Part shown: one piece after another, positions 1 to 12,581 of the stretch
Position numbering within the stretch: position 1 is the stretch's first letter
Layout: each line of letters begins with the position of its first letter
From: Bathynomus jamesi
Taxonomy: Eukaryota > Arthropoda > Malacostraca > Isopoda > Cirolanidae
Direction: 5' to 3'
Assembly (NCBI GenBank): GCA_023014485.1
Contig: JAJOZX010001001.1
Location: forward strand, 62,001-126,000
Length of the DNA stretch: 64,000 bases
Notes under the pieces: generated by a model
The model's database searches: none
What the model saw: the letters and a program-made list of their open reading frames with translations, nothing else
Told to the model about the DNA's origin: nothing
Translations under genes and position numbers: made by a program

Positions 1-2052
1 CTCGTTTTTGGTATCGAGCCTCGGTTTCAATTTGAAGCCTCGCTTTCAATTTAATGCTTCGGTTTCAGTTTGAAGCCTTGGTTGCAGTTTGAAGACTCGA
101 TTTCAGTTTTAAGCCTCGGCTTCAATTTCTAACATCGGTTTCATTTTCAATCCTCGGTTTCAGTTTGAGGCTTCGGTTTCAATTTCAAGACCCTGTTTCA
201 GTTTCTGGCATCGGTTTCAGTTTCAAGCTCCGGTTTCAGTTTGAAGCCTCGATTTCAGTTTGAAGCCTCGGTTTCAGCTTCTTCTAGGTTTCAGTTTCAA
301 GCTTCGCTTATATTTTGAAGCACCGTTTCTGTTTCACTCCTCGGTTTCAGTCTCAATCCTCAGTTGCAGTTTCAATCCGCAGTTTCAGTTTCAAACCTCA
401 GTTTCACTTTCAAGCCTCGTTTTCAGTTTCAATCCTCGGTTTCACTTTCAAGCCTCGTTTTCAGTTTCAATCCTCGGTTTCAGTTTCATGCCTCGTTTTC
501 AGTTTGGAGCATCGATTTCAGTTTCATGCCTCTGTTTCAGTTTCAAACCTCGGTTTCAGTTTGAAGTCTCCCTTTCAGTTTGAAGCTTTGGTTTTATTTT
601 GAAGCCTCCTCGGTTTCAGTTGGAAGCACCGGTTTTAGTTTCAAGCTTCGATTTCTGCTTCAAAACCTGTTTCAGTTTGAATCCGCGGTTCCATTTTAAG
701 CTTCCGTTTCATTTTGAAGCCACAGTTTCAGTTTGAAGCCTCGGTTTCAGTTTGAAGCCTCGGTTTCAGTTTGAAGCCTCGGTTTCAGTTTGAAGTCTCG
801 GTTTCCGTTTCAAGCCTAGGTTTCAGTTTGAAGCGTAGGTTTAACTTTGAATACACTTTTTCAGTTTGAAGTCTTGCTTTCAGTTTGAATCCTCCATTTG
901 GGTTTGAAGCTTCGGTTTCAATTTCAAGGCTCGGTTTCAGTTCAAACCTCGGTTTCAGTTTCAAGCCTCGGTTTTAGTTTCATGCCTCCTTTTCAGGTTC
1001 AAGCCTCGGTTTCAGTTTCGAGTCTCGTTTTCATTTTCAAACCTTGGTTTAAGTTTGAAGCCTCGTTTACTGTTTCAAGCATCGGTTTCAGTTTCTAGGC
1101 TCGTTCTCAGTTTCAAGTCTCGTTTTCAGTTTCTAGCCTCGTTATTGGTATCGAGCCTCGGTTTCAATTCGAAGCCTCGGTTTCAATTTAATGCTTCGGT
1201 TTCAGTTTGAGGCCTTGGTTGCAGTTTGAAGACTCGATTTCAGTTTTAAGCCTCGGCTTCAATTTCTAACATCGGTTTCATTTTCAATCCTCGGTTTCAG
1301 TTTGAGGCTTCGGTTTCAATTTCAAGACCCTGTTTCAGTTTCTGGCATCAGTTTCAGTTTGAAGCTCCGGTTTCAGTTTGAAGCCTCGATTTCAGTTTGA
1401 AGCCTCGGTTTCAGCTTCATTCCTCGGTTTCAGTTTCAAGCTTTCGCTTATTTTGAAGCACCGGTTTCTGTTTCACTCCTCGGTTTCAGTCTGAATCCTC
1501 AGTTGCAGTTTCAATCCTCGGTTTCAGTTTCAAACCTCGGTTCCAGTTTCAAGCCTCGTTTTCAATTTCAATCCTCGGTTTCAGTTTCATGCCTCAGTTT
1601 TAGTTTCAAACCTCGGTTTCAATTAGAAGTCTCCGTTTCAGTTTGAAGCTTTGGTTTCAATTTGAAGCCGCCTCGGTTTCAGTTGGAAGCACCGTTTCAG
1701 TTTCAAGCCTCGATTTCTTCTTCAAACCTCTGTTTCAATTTGAATCCTCGGTTCCATTTTAAGCTTCCGTTTCATTTTGAAGCCTCAGTTTCAGTTTCAA
1801 GCCTCGGTTTCAGTTTGAATCCTTGGTTGCAGTTTGAAGACTCGATTTCAGTTTAAATCTCGGCTTCAATTTCTAACATCGGTTTCATTTTCAATCCTCG
1901 GTTTCAGTTTGAGGCTTCGGTTTCAATTTGAAGACCCTGTTTCAGTTTCTGGCATCGGTTTCAGTTTCAAGCTCCGGTTTTAGTTTGAAGCCTCGATTTC
2001 AGTTTGAAGCCTCGGTTTCAGCTTCATTCCTAGGTTTCAGTTTCAAGCTTCG
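1..2052 (+). repeat. Partial HOR unit H0 (A and B sub-blocks, no C or D)
   Basis: The landmark motif cttatattttgaagcacc of sub-block A lies at 307. Its B counterpart at 1447 has lost two bases (cttattttgaagc). The next landmark is already the A of unit H1 at 2053, so the C and D sub-blocks that follow B in complete units are absent. The switch occurs near 1,800-1,830, where B-tail sequence passes straight into the lead-in sequence (gaatccttggttgcag) that normally precedes A or B. This fits an unequal exchange between related sub-blocks. Bases 1-306 are the tail of the preceding unit. Confidence 0.8.
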
Positions 2053-5000
2053 CTTATATTTTGAAGCACCGGTTTCTGTTTCACTCCTCGGTTTCAGTCT
2101 CAATCCTCAGTTGCAGTTTCAATCCGCAGTTTCAGTTTCAAACCTCGGTTTCACTTTCAAGCCTCGTTTTCAGTTTCAATCCTCGGTTTCACTTTCAAGC
2201 CTCGTTTTCAGTTTCAATCCTCGGTTTCAGTTTCATGCCTCGTTTTCAGTTTGGAGCATCGATTTCAGTTTCATGCCTCTGTTTCAGTTTCAAACCTCGG
2301 TTTCAGTTTGAAGTCTCCCTTTCAGTTTGAAGCTTTGGTTTTATTTTGAAGCCTCCTCGGTTTCAGTTGGAAGCACCGGTTTTAGTTTCAAGCTTCGATT
2401 TCTGCTTCAAAACTGTTTCAGTTTGAATCCGCGGTTCCATTTTGAAGCCTCAGTTTCAGTTTGAAGCATCAGTTTCAGTTTGAAGCCTCGGTTTCAGTTT
2501 GAAGCTTCGGTTTCACTTTGAAGCCTCGGTTTCAGTTTGAAGTCTCGGTTTCCGTTTCAAGCCTAGGTTTCAGTTTGAAGCGTAGGTTTAACTTTGAATA
2601 CACTTTTTCAGTTTGAAGTCTTGCTTTCAGTTTGAATCCTCCATTTGGGTTTGAAGCTTCGGTTTCAATTTCAAGGCTCGGTTTCAGTTTAAACCTCGGT
2701 TTCAGTTTCAAGCCTCGGTTTTAGTTTCATGCCTCCTTTTCAGGTTCAAGCCTCGGTTTCAGTTTCGAGTCTCGTTTTCATTTTCAAACCTTGGTTTAAG
2801 TTTGAAGCCTCGTTTACTGTTTCAAGCATCGGTTTCAGTTTCTAGGCTCGTTCTCAGTTTCAAGTCTCGTTTTCAGTTTCTAGCCTCGTTATTGGTATCG
2901 AGCCTCGGTTTCAATTCGAAGCCTCGGTTTCAATTTAATGCTTCGGTTTCAGTTTGAATCCTTGGTTGCAGTTTGAAGACTCGATTTCAGTTTAAATCTC
3001 GGCTTCAATTTCTAACATCGGTTTCATTTTCAATCCTCGGTTTCAGTTTCAAGCTCCGGTTTCAGTTTGAAGCCTCGATTTCAGTTTGAAGCCTCGGTTT
3101 CAGCTTCATTCCTCGGTTTCAGTTTCAAGCTTCGCTTATATTTTGAAGCACCGGTTTCTGTTTCACTCCTCGGTTTCAGTCTCAATCCTCAGTTGCAGTT
3201 TCAATCCTCGGTTTCAGTTTCAAACCTCGGTTCCAGTTTCAAGCCTCGTTTTCAATTTCAATCCTCGGTTTCAGTTTCATGCCTCGGTTTTAGTTTCAAA
3301 CCTCGGTTTCAATTAGAAGTCTCCGTTTCAGTTTGAAGCTTTGGTTTCAATTTGAAGCCGCCTCGGTTTCAGTTGGAAGCACCGGTTTCAGTTTCAAGTC
3401 TCGATTTCTTCTTCAAACCTCTGTTTCAATTTGAATCCTCGGTTCCATTTTAAGCTTCCGTTTCATTTTGAAGCCTCAGTTTCAGTTTCAAGCCTCGGTT
3501 TCAGTTTGAAGTCTCGGTTTCCGTTTCAAGCCTAGGTTTCACTTTGAAGCGTAGGTTTAACTTTGAATACACTTTTTCAGTTTGAAGTCTTGCTTTCAAT
3601 TTGAATCCTCGATTTGAGTTTGAAGCCTCGGTTTCAATTTCAAGGCTCGGTTTCAGTTTAAACCTCGGTTTCAGTTTCAAGCCTCGGTTTAGTTTCATGT
3701 CTCCTTTTCAGGTTCAAGCCTCGGTTTCAGTTTCGAGTCTCGTTTTCATTTTCAAACCATGGTTTAAGTTTGAAGCCTCGTTTACTGTTTGAAGCATCGG
3801 TTTGAGTTTCGAGTCTCGTTTTCATTTTTAAACCAAAGTTTATGTTTGAAGCTTCGGTTAGTTTCAAACCTCGGTTTCAGTTTCAATCCTCGTTTTCAGT
3901 TTCAAGCCTTGTTTTCAGTTTCAAGCCTCGGTTTCACTTTCAATCCTATGTTTCAGTTTCAATCCTCAGTTTCATTTCGACCCTCCGTTTCAGTTTGAAT
4001 CCTAAGTTTCAGTTTGAAGCCTCCGTTTCAGTTTGAAGCGTCGGTTCCAGTTTTAAGCCTCTATTTTAGTTTCAAGCTTCGTTTCAGTTTGAAGCACTGG
4101 TTTCAGTTTGAAGCCTCGGTTTCAGATTCAAGCCTCGGTTTCAGTTTCATGCATTGTTTTCAGTTACGAGCCTGGTTTTCAGTTTCAAACCTCGGTTTTA
4201 TTTTCAAGTCTCGTTTTCAGTTTCGAGCCTCGTTTTCAGTTTCAAGCCTCGTTTTCAGTTTCAAGTCTCGTTTTCAGTTTCCAGCCTCGTTTTTCGTATC
4301 GAGCCTCGGTTTCAATTTGAAGCCTCGGTTTCAATTTCAAATTTCGGTTTCAGTTTCAAGCCTCGGTTTTAGTTTCAAGCCTCGTTTTCAGTTTCAAGCC
4401 TCGTTTTCAGTTTCAAGCCTCGTTTTCAGTTTCAAGCTTTGTTTCAGTTTCGAACCTCGTTTTCTGTTTCAAACGTCGGTTTAAGTTTGAAGCCTCGGTT
4501 TCAGTTTGAATTCTCCGTTTCCGTTTCAAGCCTAGGTTTCAGTTTGAAGCGTTTTTTTCAGTTTGAAGCCTCGTCTTCAATTTGAAATCTCGGTTTCAGT
4601 TTGGATCCTCGGTTTCTGTTTGAAGCCTCGGTTTCAGTTTGAAGCCTCAGTTTCATTTTCAACCTTCGGTTTCAGTTTGAAGCTCCGGTTTCAGTTTCAA
4701 GCTTTGTTTTTAGTTTTGAGCCTGGTTTTCAGTTTCAACCCTCGGTTAAATATCAAGACTCGGTTTTAGTTTCAAGCTTCGGTTTCAGTTTCAATCGTCG
4801 GTTTCAGTTTGAAACCTCTTTTTGAGTTGGTTGCAGTTTCAAGACTCGGTTTCATTTTCAAGCCCCTGTTTCAGTTTCTGGCATCGGTTTCATTTTCAAG
4901 CCCCTCTTTCAGTTTCTGGCATCGGTTTCAGTTTCAAGCCTTGGTTTCAATTTGAAGCCTCGATTTCAGTTTGAAGCTCCGGTTTCAGCTTCATTCCTCG

Positions 5001-7351
5001 GTTTCAGTTTCAAGCTTCCCTTATATTTTGAAGCACCGGTTTCTGTTTCACTCCTCGGTTTCATTCTCAATCCTCAGTTGCAGTTTCAATCCTCGGTTTC
5101 AGTTTCAAACCTCGGTTTCACTTTCAAGCCTCGTTTTCAGTTTCAATCCTCGGTTTCAGTTTCATACCTCGTTTTCAGTTTCGAGCATCGGTTTCAGTTT
5201 CATGCCTCTGTTTCAGTTTCAAACCTCGGTTTCAGTTTGAAGTCTCCGTTTCTGTTTGAAGCTTTGGTTTTAGTTTGAAGCCTCCTCGGTTTCAGTTGGA
5301 AGCACCGGTTTCAGTTTCAAGCTTCAATTTCTGCTTCAAACCTGTTTCAGTTTGAATCCTCGGTTTCATTTTAAGCTTCCGTTTCATTTTGAAGCCTCAG
5401 TTTCAGTTTGAATCCTCGGTTTCAGTTTGAAGCCTCGGTTTCAGTTTGAAGTCTCGGTTTCCGTTTCAAGCCTACGTTTCAGTTTGAAGCGTACGTTTTA
5501 CTTTGAAGCCTCTTTTTCAGTTTGAAGTGTTGCTTTCAGTTTGAATCCTCGATTTGAGTTTGAAGCCTCGGTTTCAATTTCAATCTTCGGTTTCAGTTTG
5601 AAGCAGCGGTTTCAGTTTGAAGTTTCGTTTAAGTTAGAAGCTGCGGTTTCTGTTTCATGCCTCGGTTCCAGTTTAAACCTCGGTTTCAGTTTCGAGCCTC
5701 GGTTTTAGTTTCATGCCTCCTGTTCAGGTTCAAGCCTCGGTTTCAGTTTCGAGTCTCGTTTTCATTTTCAAACCAAAGTTTATGTTTGAAGCTTCGGTTA
5801 GTTTCAAGCCTCGGTTTCAGTTTCAATCGTCGTTTTCAGTTTCAAGCATTGTTTTCAGTTTCAAGCCTCGGTTTCACTTTGAAGACTACGTTTCAATTTG
5901 AATCCTCGGTTCCATTTCGAGCCTCCGTTTCAGTTTGAATCCTAAGTTTCAGTTTGAAGCCTCCGTTTCAGTTTGAAGTGTCGGTTTCAGGTTTAAGCCT
6001 CGATTTCAGTTTCAAGCTTCGTTTCAGTTTGAAGCAATGGATTCAGTTTCAAGCCTCGCTTTCAGATTCAAGCCTCGGTTTCAGTTTCAAACCTCTTTTT
6101 CAGTTTCAAGCCTCGTTTTCAGTTTCCAGCCTCGTTTTTGGTATCGAGCGTCGGTTTCAATTCGAAGCCTCGTTTTTGGTATCGAGCCTCGGTTTCAATT
6201 CGAAGCCTCGGTTTCAATTTAATGCTTCGGTTTCAGTTTGAAGCCTTGGTTGTAGTTTGAAGACTCGATTTCAGTTTTAAGCCTCGGTTTCAGTTTCTAA
6301 CATCGGTTTCATTTTGAATCCTCGGTTTCAGTTTCAAGCCTCGTTTTCAATTTCAATCCTCGGTTTCAATTTCATGCATCGTTTTCAGTTTCAAGCGTCT
6401 CTTTCAGTTTCATGCCTCGGTTTTAGTTTCAAAACTCGGTTTCAGTTTGAAGTCTCCGTTTCAGTTTGAAGCTTTGGTTTCAATTTGAAGCCGCCTCGAT
6501 TTCAGTTGGAAGCACCGGTTTCAGTTTGAAGCCTCCATTTCTTCTTCAAACCTCTGTTTCAATTTGAATCCTTGGTTCCATTTTAAGCTTCCGTTTCATT
6601 TTGAAGCCTCAGTTTCAGTTTGAAGCATCAGTTTCAGTTTGAAGCCTCGGTTTCAGTTTGAAGCTTCGGTTTCACTTTGAAGCCTCGGTTTCAGTTTGAA
6701 GTCTCGGTTTCCGTTTCAAGCCTAGGTTTCAGTTTGAAGCGTAGGTTTAACTTTGAATACACTTTTTCAGTTTGAAGTCTTGCTTTCAGTTTGAATCCTC
6801 CATTTGGGTTTGAAGCCTCGGTTTCAATTTCAAGGCTCGGTTTCAGTTTAAACCTCGGTTTCAGTTTCAAGCCTCGGTTTTAGTTTCATGCCTCCTTTTC
6901 AGTTTCAAGCCTCGGTTTCAGTTTCGAGTCTCATTTTCATTTTCAAACCATGGTTTATGTTTGAAGCCTCATTTACTGTTTCAAGCATCGGTTTCAGTTT
7001 CTAGTCTCGTTTTCAGTTTCAAGTCTCGTTTTCAGTTTCCAGCCTCGTTTTTGGTATCGAGCCTCGGTTTCAATTTGAAGCCTCGGTTTCAATTTAATGC
7101 TTCGGTTTCAGTTTGAAGCCTTGGTTGCAGTTTGAAGAATCGATTTCAGTTTTAAGCCTCGGCTTCAATTTCTAACATCGGTTTCATTTTCAATCCTCGG
7201 TTTCAGTTTGAGGCTTCGGTTTCAATTTCAAGACCCTGTTTCAGTTTCTGGCATCGGTTTCAGTTTCAAGCTCCGGTTTTAGTTTGAAGCCTCGATTTCA
7301 GTTTGAAGCCTCGGTTTCAGCTTCATTCCTAGGTTTCAGTTTCAAGCTTCG
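2053..7351 (+). repeat. HOR unit H1, complete (5,299 bp)
   Basis: Landmarks are A at 2053, B at 3135, C at 5020 (recognised by cttccctt before the landmark) and the D motif cagttggaagcaccgg at 6503. The next A is at 7352. The length is close to 279 monomers (5,301 bp). The A-to-B spacing is 1,082 bp, shared with units H2 and H5. The A tail reads gaagcctcagtttcag where other units read gaagccacagtttcag. Few indels separate it from its sisters, so this tract looks well assembled. Confidence 0.88.
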
Positions 7352-10300
7352 CTTATATTTTGAAGCACCGGTTTCTGTTTCACTCCTCGGTTTCAGTCTC
7401 AATCCTCAGTTGCAGTTTCAATCCGCAGTTTCAGTTTCAAACCTCGGTTTCACTTTCAAGCCTCGTTTTCAGTTTCAATCCTCGGTTTCACTTTCAAGCC
7501 TCGTTTTCAGTTTCAATCCTCGGTTTCAGTTTCATGCCTCGTTTTCAGTTTGGAGCATCGATTTCAGTTTCATGCCTCTGTTTCAGTTTCAAACCTCGGT
7601 TTCAGTTTGAAGTCTCCCTTTCAGTTTGAAGCTTTGGTTTTATTTTGAAGCCTCCTCGGTTTCAGTTGGAAGCACCGGTTTTAGTTTCAAGCTTCGATTT
7701 CTGCTTCAAACCTGTTTCAGTTTGAATCCGCGGTTCCATTTTGAAGCCTCAGTTTCAGTTTGAAGCATCAGTTTCAGTTTGAAGCCTCGGTTTCAGTTTG
7801 AAGCTTCGGTTTCACTTTGAAGCCTCGGTTTCAGTTTGAAGTCTCGGTTTCCGTTTCAAGCCTAGGTTTCAGTTTGAAGCGTAGGTTTAACTTTGAATAC
7901 ACTTTTTCAGTTTGAAGTCTTGCTTTCAGTTTGAATCCTCCATTTGGGTTTGAAGCTTCGGTTTCAATTTCAAGGCTCGGTTTCAGTTTAAACCTCGGTT
8001 TCAGTTTCAAGCCTCGGTTTTAGTTTCATGCCTCCTTTTCAGGTTCAAGCCTCGGTTTCAGTTTCGAGTCTCGTTTTCATTTTCAAACCTTGGTTTAAGT
8101 TTGAAGCCTCGTTTACTGTTTCAAGCATCGGTTTCAGTTTCTAGCCTCGTTCTCAGTTTCAAGTCTCGTTTTCATTTCTAGCCTCGTTATTGGTATCGAG
8201 CCTCGGTTTCAATTCGAAGCCTCGGTTTCAATTTAATGCTTCGGTTTCAGTTTGAATCCTTGGTTGCAGTTTGAAGACTCGATTTCAGTTTAAATCTCGG
8301 CTTCAATTTCTAACATCGGTTTCATTTTCAATCCTCGGTTTCAGTTTCAAGCTCCGGTTTCAGTTTGAAGCCTCGATTTCAGTTTGAAGCCTCGGTTTCA
8401 GCTTCATTCCTCGGTTTCAGTTTCAAGCTTCGCTTATATTTTGAAGCACCGGTTTCTGTTTCACTCCTCGGTTTCAGTCTCAATCCTCAGTTGCAGTTTC
8501 AATCCTCGGTTTCAGTTTCAAACCTCGGTTCCAGTTTCAAGCCTCGTTTTCAATTTCAATCCTCGGTTTCAGTTTCATGCCTCGGTTTTAGTTTCAAACC
8601 TCGGTTTCAATTAGAAGTCTCCGTTTCAGTTTGAAGCTTTGGTTTCAATTTGAAGCCGCCTCGGTTTCAGTTGGAAGCACCGGTTTCAGTTTCAAGTCTC
8701 GATTTCTTCTTCAAACCTCTGTTTCAATTTGAATCCTCGGTTCCATTTTAAGCTTCCGTTTCATTTTGAAGCCTCAGTTTCAGTTTCAAGCCTCGGTTTC
8801 AGTTTGAAGTCTCGGTTTCCGTTTCAAGCCTAGGTTTCACTTTGAAGCGTAGGTTAACTTTGAATACACTTTTTCAGTTTGAAGTCTTGCTTTCAATTTG
8901 AATCCTCGATTTGAGTTTGAAGCCTCGGTTTCAATTTCAAGGCTCGGTTTCAGTTTAAACCTCGGTTTCAGTTTCAAGCCTCGGTTTAGTTTCATGTCTC
9001 CTTTTCAGGTTCAAGCCTCGGTTTCAGTTTCGAGTCTCGTTTTCATTTTCAAACCATGGTTTAAGTTTGAAGCCTCGTTTACTGTTTGAAGCATCGGTTT
9101 GAGTTTCGAGTCTCGTTTTCATTTTCAAACCAAAGTTTATGTTTGAAGCTTCGGTTAGTTTCAAAACTCGGTTTCAGTTTCAATCCTCGTTTTCAGTTTC
9201 AAGCCTTGTTTTCAGTTTCAAGCCTCGGTTTCACTTTCAATCCTATGTTTCAGTTTCAATCCTCAGTTTCATTTCGACCCTCCGTTTCAGTTTGAATCCT
9301 AAGTTTCACTTTGAAGCCTCCGTTTCAGTTTGAAGCGTCGGTTCCAGTTTTAAGCCTCTATTTTAGTTTCAAGCTTCGTTTCAGTTTGAAGCACTGGTTT
9401 CAGTTTGAAGCCTCGGTTTCAGATTCAAGCCTCGGTTTCAGTTTCATGCATTGTTTTCAGTTACGAGCCTGGTTTTCAGTTTCAAACCTCGGTTTTACTT
9501 TCAAGTCTCGTTTTCAGTTTCGAGCCTCGTTTTCAGTTTCAAGCCTCGTTTTCAGTTTCAAGTCTCGTTTTCAGTTTCCAGCCTCGTTTTTGGTATCGAG
9601 CCTCGGTTTCAATTTGAAGCCTCGGTTTCAATTTCAAATTTCGGTTTTAGTTTCAAGCCTCGTTTTCAGTTTCAAGCCTCGTTTTCAGTTTCAAGCCTCG
9701 TTTTCAGTTTCAAGCTTTGTTTCAGTTTCGAACCTCGTTTTCAGTTTCAAACGTCGGTTTAAGTTTGAAGCCTCGGTTTCAGTTTGAATTCCCTTTTCCG
9801 TTTCAAGCCTAGGTTTCAGTTTGAAGCGTTTTTTTCAGTTTGAAGCCTCGTCTTCAATTTGAAATCTCGGTTTCAGTTTGGATCCTCGGTTTCTGTTTGA
9901 AGCCTCGGTTTCAGTTTGAAGCCTCAGTTTCATTTTCAACCTTCGGTTTCAGTTTGAAGCTCCGGTTTCAGTTTCAAGCTTTGTTTTTAGTTTTGAGCCT
10001 GGTTTTCAGTTTCAACCCTCGGTTAAATATCAAGACTCGGTTTTAGTTTCAAGCTTCGGTTTCAGTTTCAATCGTCGGTTTCAGTTTCAAACCTCTTTTT
10101 GAGTTGGTTGCAGTTTCAAGACTCGGTTTCATTTTCAAGCCCCTCTTTCAGTTTCTGGCATCGGTTTCAGTTTCAAGCCTTGGTTTCAATTTGAAGCCTC
10201 GATTTCAGTTTGAAGCCCCGGTTTCAGCTTCATTCCTCGGTTTCAGTTTCAAGCTTCCCTTATATTTTGAAGCACCGGTTTCTGTTTCACTCCTCGGTTT

Positions 10301-12581
10301 CATTCTCAATCCTCAGTTGCAGTTTCAATCCTCGGTTTCAGTTTCAAACCTCGGTTTCACTTTCAAGCCTCGTTTCAGTTTCAATCCTCGTTTCAGTTTC
10401 ATACCTCGTTTTCAGTTTCGAGCATCGGTTTCAGTTTCATGCCTCTGTTTCAGTTTCAAACCTCGGTTTCAGTTTGAAGTCTCCGTTTCTGTTTGAAGCT
10501 TTGGTTTTAGTTTGAAGCCTCCTCGGTTTCAGTTGGAAGCACCGGTTTCAGTTTCAAGCTTCGATTTCTGCTTCAAACCTGTTTCAGTTTGAATCCTCGG
10601 TTTCATTTTAAGCTTCCGTTTCATTTTGAAGCCTCAGTTTCAGTTTGAATCCTCGGTTTCAGTTTGAAGCCTCGGTTTCAGTTTGAAGTCTCGGTTTCCG
10701 TTTCAAGCCTACGTTTCAGTTTGAAGCGTACGTTTAACTTTGAAGCCTCTTTTTCAGTTTGAAGTGTTGCTTTCAGTTTGAATCCTCGATTTGAGTTTGA
10801 AGCCTCGGTTTCAATTTCAATCTTCGGTTTCAGTTTGAAGCAGCGGTTTCAGTTTGAAGTTTCGTTTAAGTTAGAAGCTGCGGTTTCTGTTTCATGCCTC
10901 GGTTAGTTTAAACCTCGGTTTCAGTTTCGAGCCTCGGTTTTAGTTTCATGCCTCCTGTTCAGGTTCAAGCCTCGGTTTCAGTTTCGAGTCTCGTTTTCAT
11001 TTTCAAACCAAAGTTTATGTTTGAAGCTTCGGTTAGTTTCAAGCCTCGGTTTCAGTTTCAATCCTCGTTTTCAGTTTCAAGCATTGTTTTCAGTTTCAAG
11101 CCTCGGTTTCACTTTCAAGACTATGTTTCAATTTGAATCCTCGGTTCCATTTCGAGCCTCCGTTTCAGTTTGAATCCTAAGTTTCAGTTTGAAGCTCCGT
11201 TTCAGTTTGAAGTGTCGGTTTCAGGTTTAAGCCTCGATTTCAGTTTCAAGCTTCGTTTCAGTTTGAAGCAATGGATTCAGTTTCAAGCCTCGCTTTCAGA
11301 TTCAAGCCTCGGTTTCAGTTTCAAACCTCTTTTTCAGTTTCAAGCCTCGTTTTCAGTTTCCAGCCTCGTTTTGGTATCGAGCGTCGGTTTCAATTCGAAG
11401 CCTCGTTTTGGTATCGAGCCTCGGTTTCAATTCGAAGCCTCGGTTTCAATTTAATGCTTCGGTTTCAGTTTGAAGCCTTGGTTGTAGTTTGAAGACTCGA
11501 TTTCAGTTTTAAGCCTCGGTTTCAGTTTCTAACATCGGTTTCATTTTGAATCCTCGGTTTCAGTTTCAAGCCTCGTTTTCAATTTCAATCCTCGGTTTCA
11601 GTTTCATGCCTCGTTTCAGTTTCAAGCGTCTCTTTCAGTTTCATGCCTTGGTTTTAGTTTCAAAACTCGGTTTCAGTTTGAAGTCTCCGTTTCAGTTTGA
11701 AGCTTTGGTTTCAATTTGAAGCCGCCTCGATTTCAGTTGGAAGCACCGGTTTCAGTTTGAAGCCTCGATTTCTTCTTCAAACCTCTGTTTCAATTTGAAT
11801 CCTTGGTTCCATTTTAAGCTTCGTTTCATTTTGAAGCCTCAGTTTCAGTTTGAAGCATCAGTTTCAGTTTGAAGCCTCGGTTTCAGTTTGAAGCTTCGGT
11901 TTCACTTTGAAGCCTCGGTTTCAGTTTGAAGTCTCGGTTTCCGTTTCAAGCCTAGGTTTCAGTTTGAAGCGTAGGTTTAACTTTGAATACACTTTTTCAG
12001 TTTGAAGTCTTGCTTTCAGTTTGAATCCTCCATTTGGGTTTGAAGCCTCGGTTTCAATTTCAAGGCTCGGTTTCAGTTTAAACCTCGGTTTCAGTTTCAA
12101 GCCTCGGTTTTAGTTTCATGCCTCCTTTTCAGGTTCAAGCCTCGGTTTCAGTTTCGAGTCTCATTTTCATTTTCAAACCATGGTTTATGTTTGAAGCCTC
12201 GTTTACTGTTTCAAGCATCGGTTTCAGTTTCTAGTCTCGTTTTCAGTTTCAAGTCTCGTTTTCAGTTTCCAGCCTCGTTTTTGGTATCGAGCCTCGGTTT
12301 CAATTTGAAGCCTCGGTTTCAATTTAATGCTTCGGTTTCAGTTTGAAGCCTTGGTTGCAGTTTGAAGAATCGATTTCAGTTTTAAGCCTCGGCTTCAATT
12401 TCTAACATCGGTTTCATTTTCAATCCTCGGTTTCAGTTTGAGGCTTCGGTTTCAATTTCAAGACCCTGTTTCAGTTTCTGGCATCGGTTTCAGTTTCAAG
12501 CTCCGGTTTCAGTTTGAAGCCTCGATTTCAGTTTGAAGCCTCGGTTTCAGCTTCATTCCTAGGTTTCAGTTTCAAGCTTCG
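7352..12581 (+). repeat. HOR unit H2, complete (5,230 bp)
   Basis: Landmarks are A 7352, B 8433, C 10259 and D motif 11734. By eye it is near-identical to H1 over long stretches. It carries private differences shared with the non-adjacent unit H5: ttttcatttctagcc near 8170 (others ttttcagtttctagcc) and cgtaggttaactttg near 8850 (others have one more t). A few single-base deletions appear around 10,370-10,400 and 11,370-11,410, for example cctcgtttcag. Confidence 0.87.
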
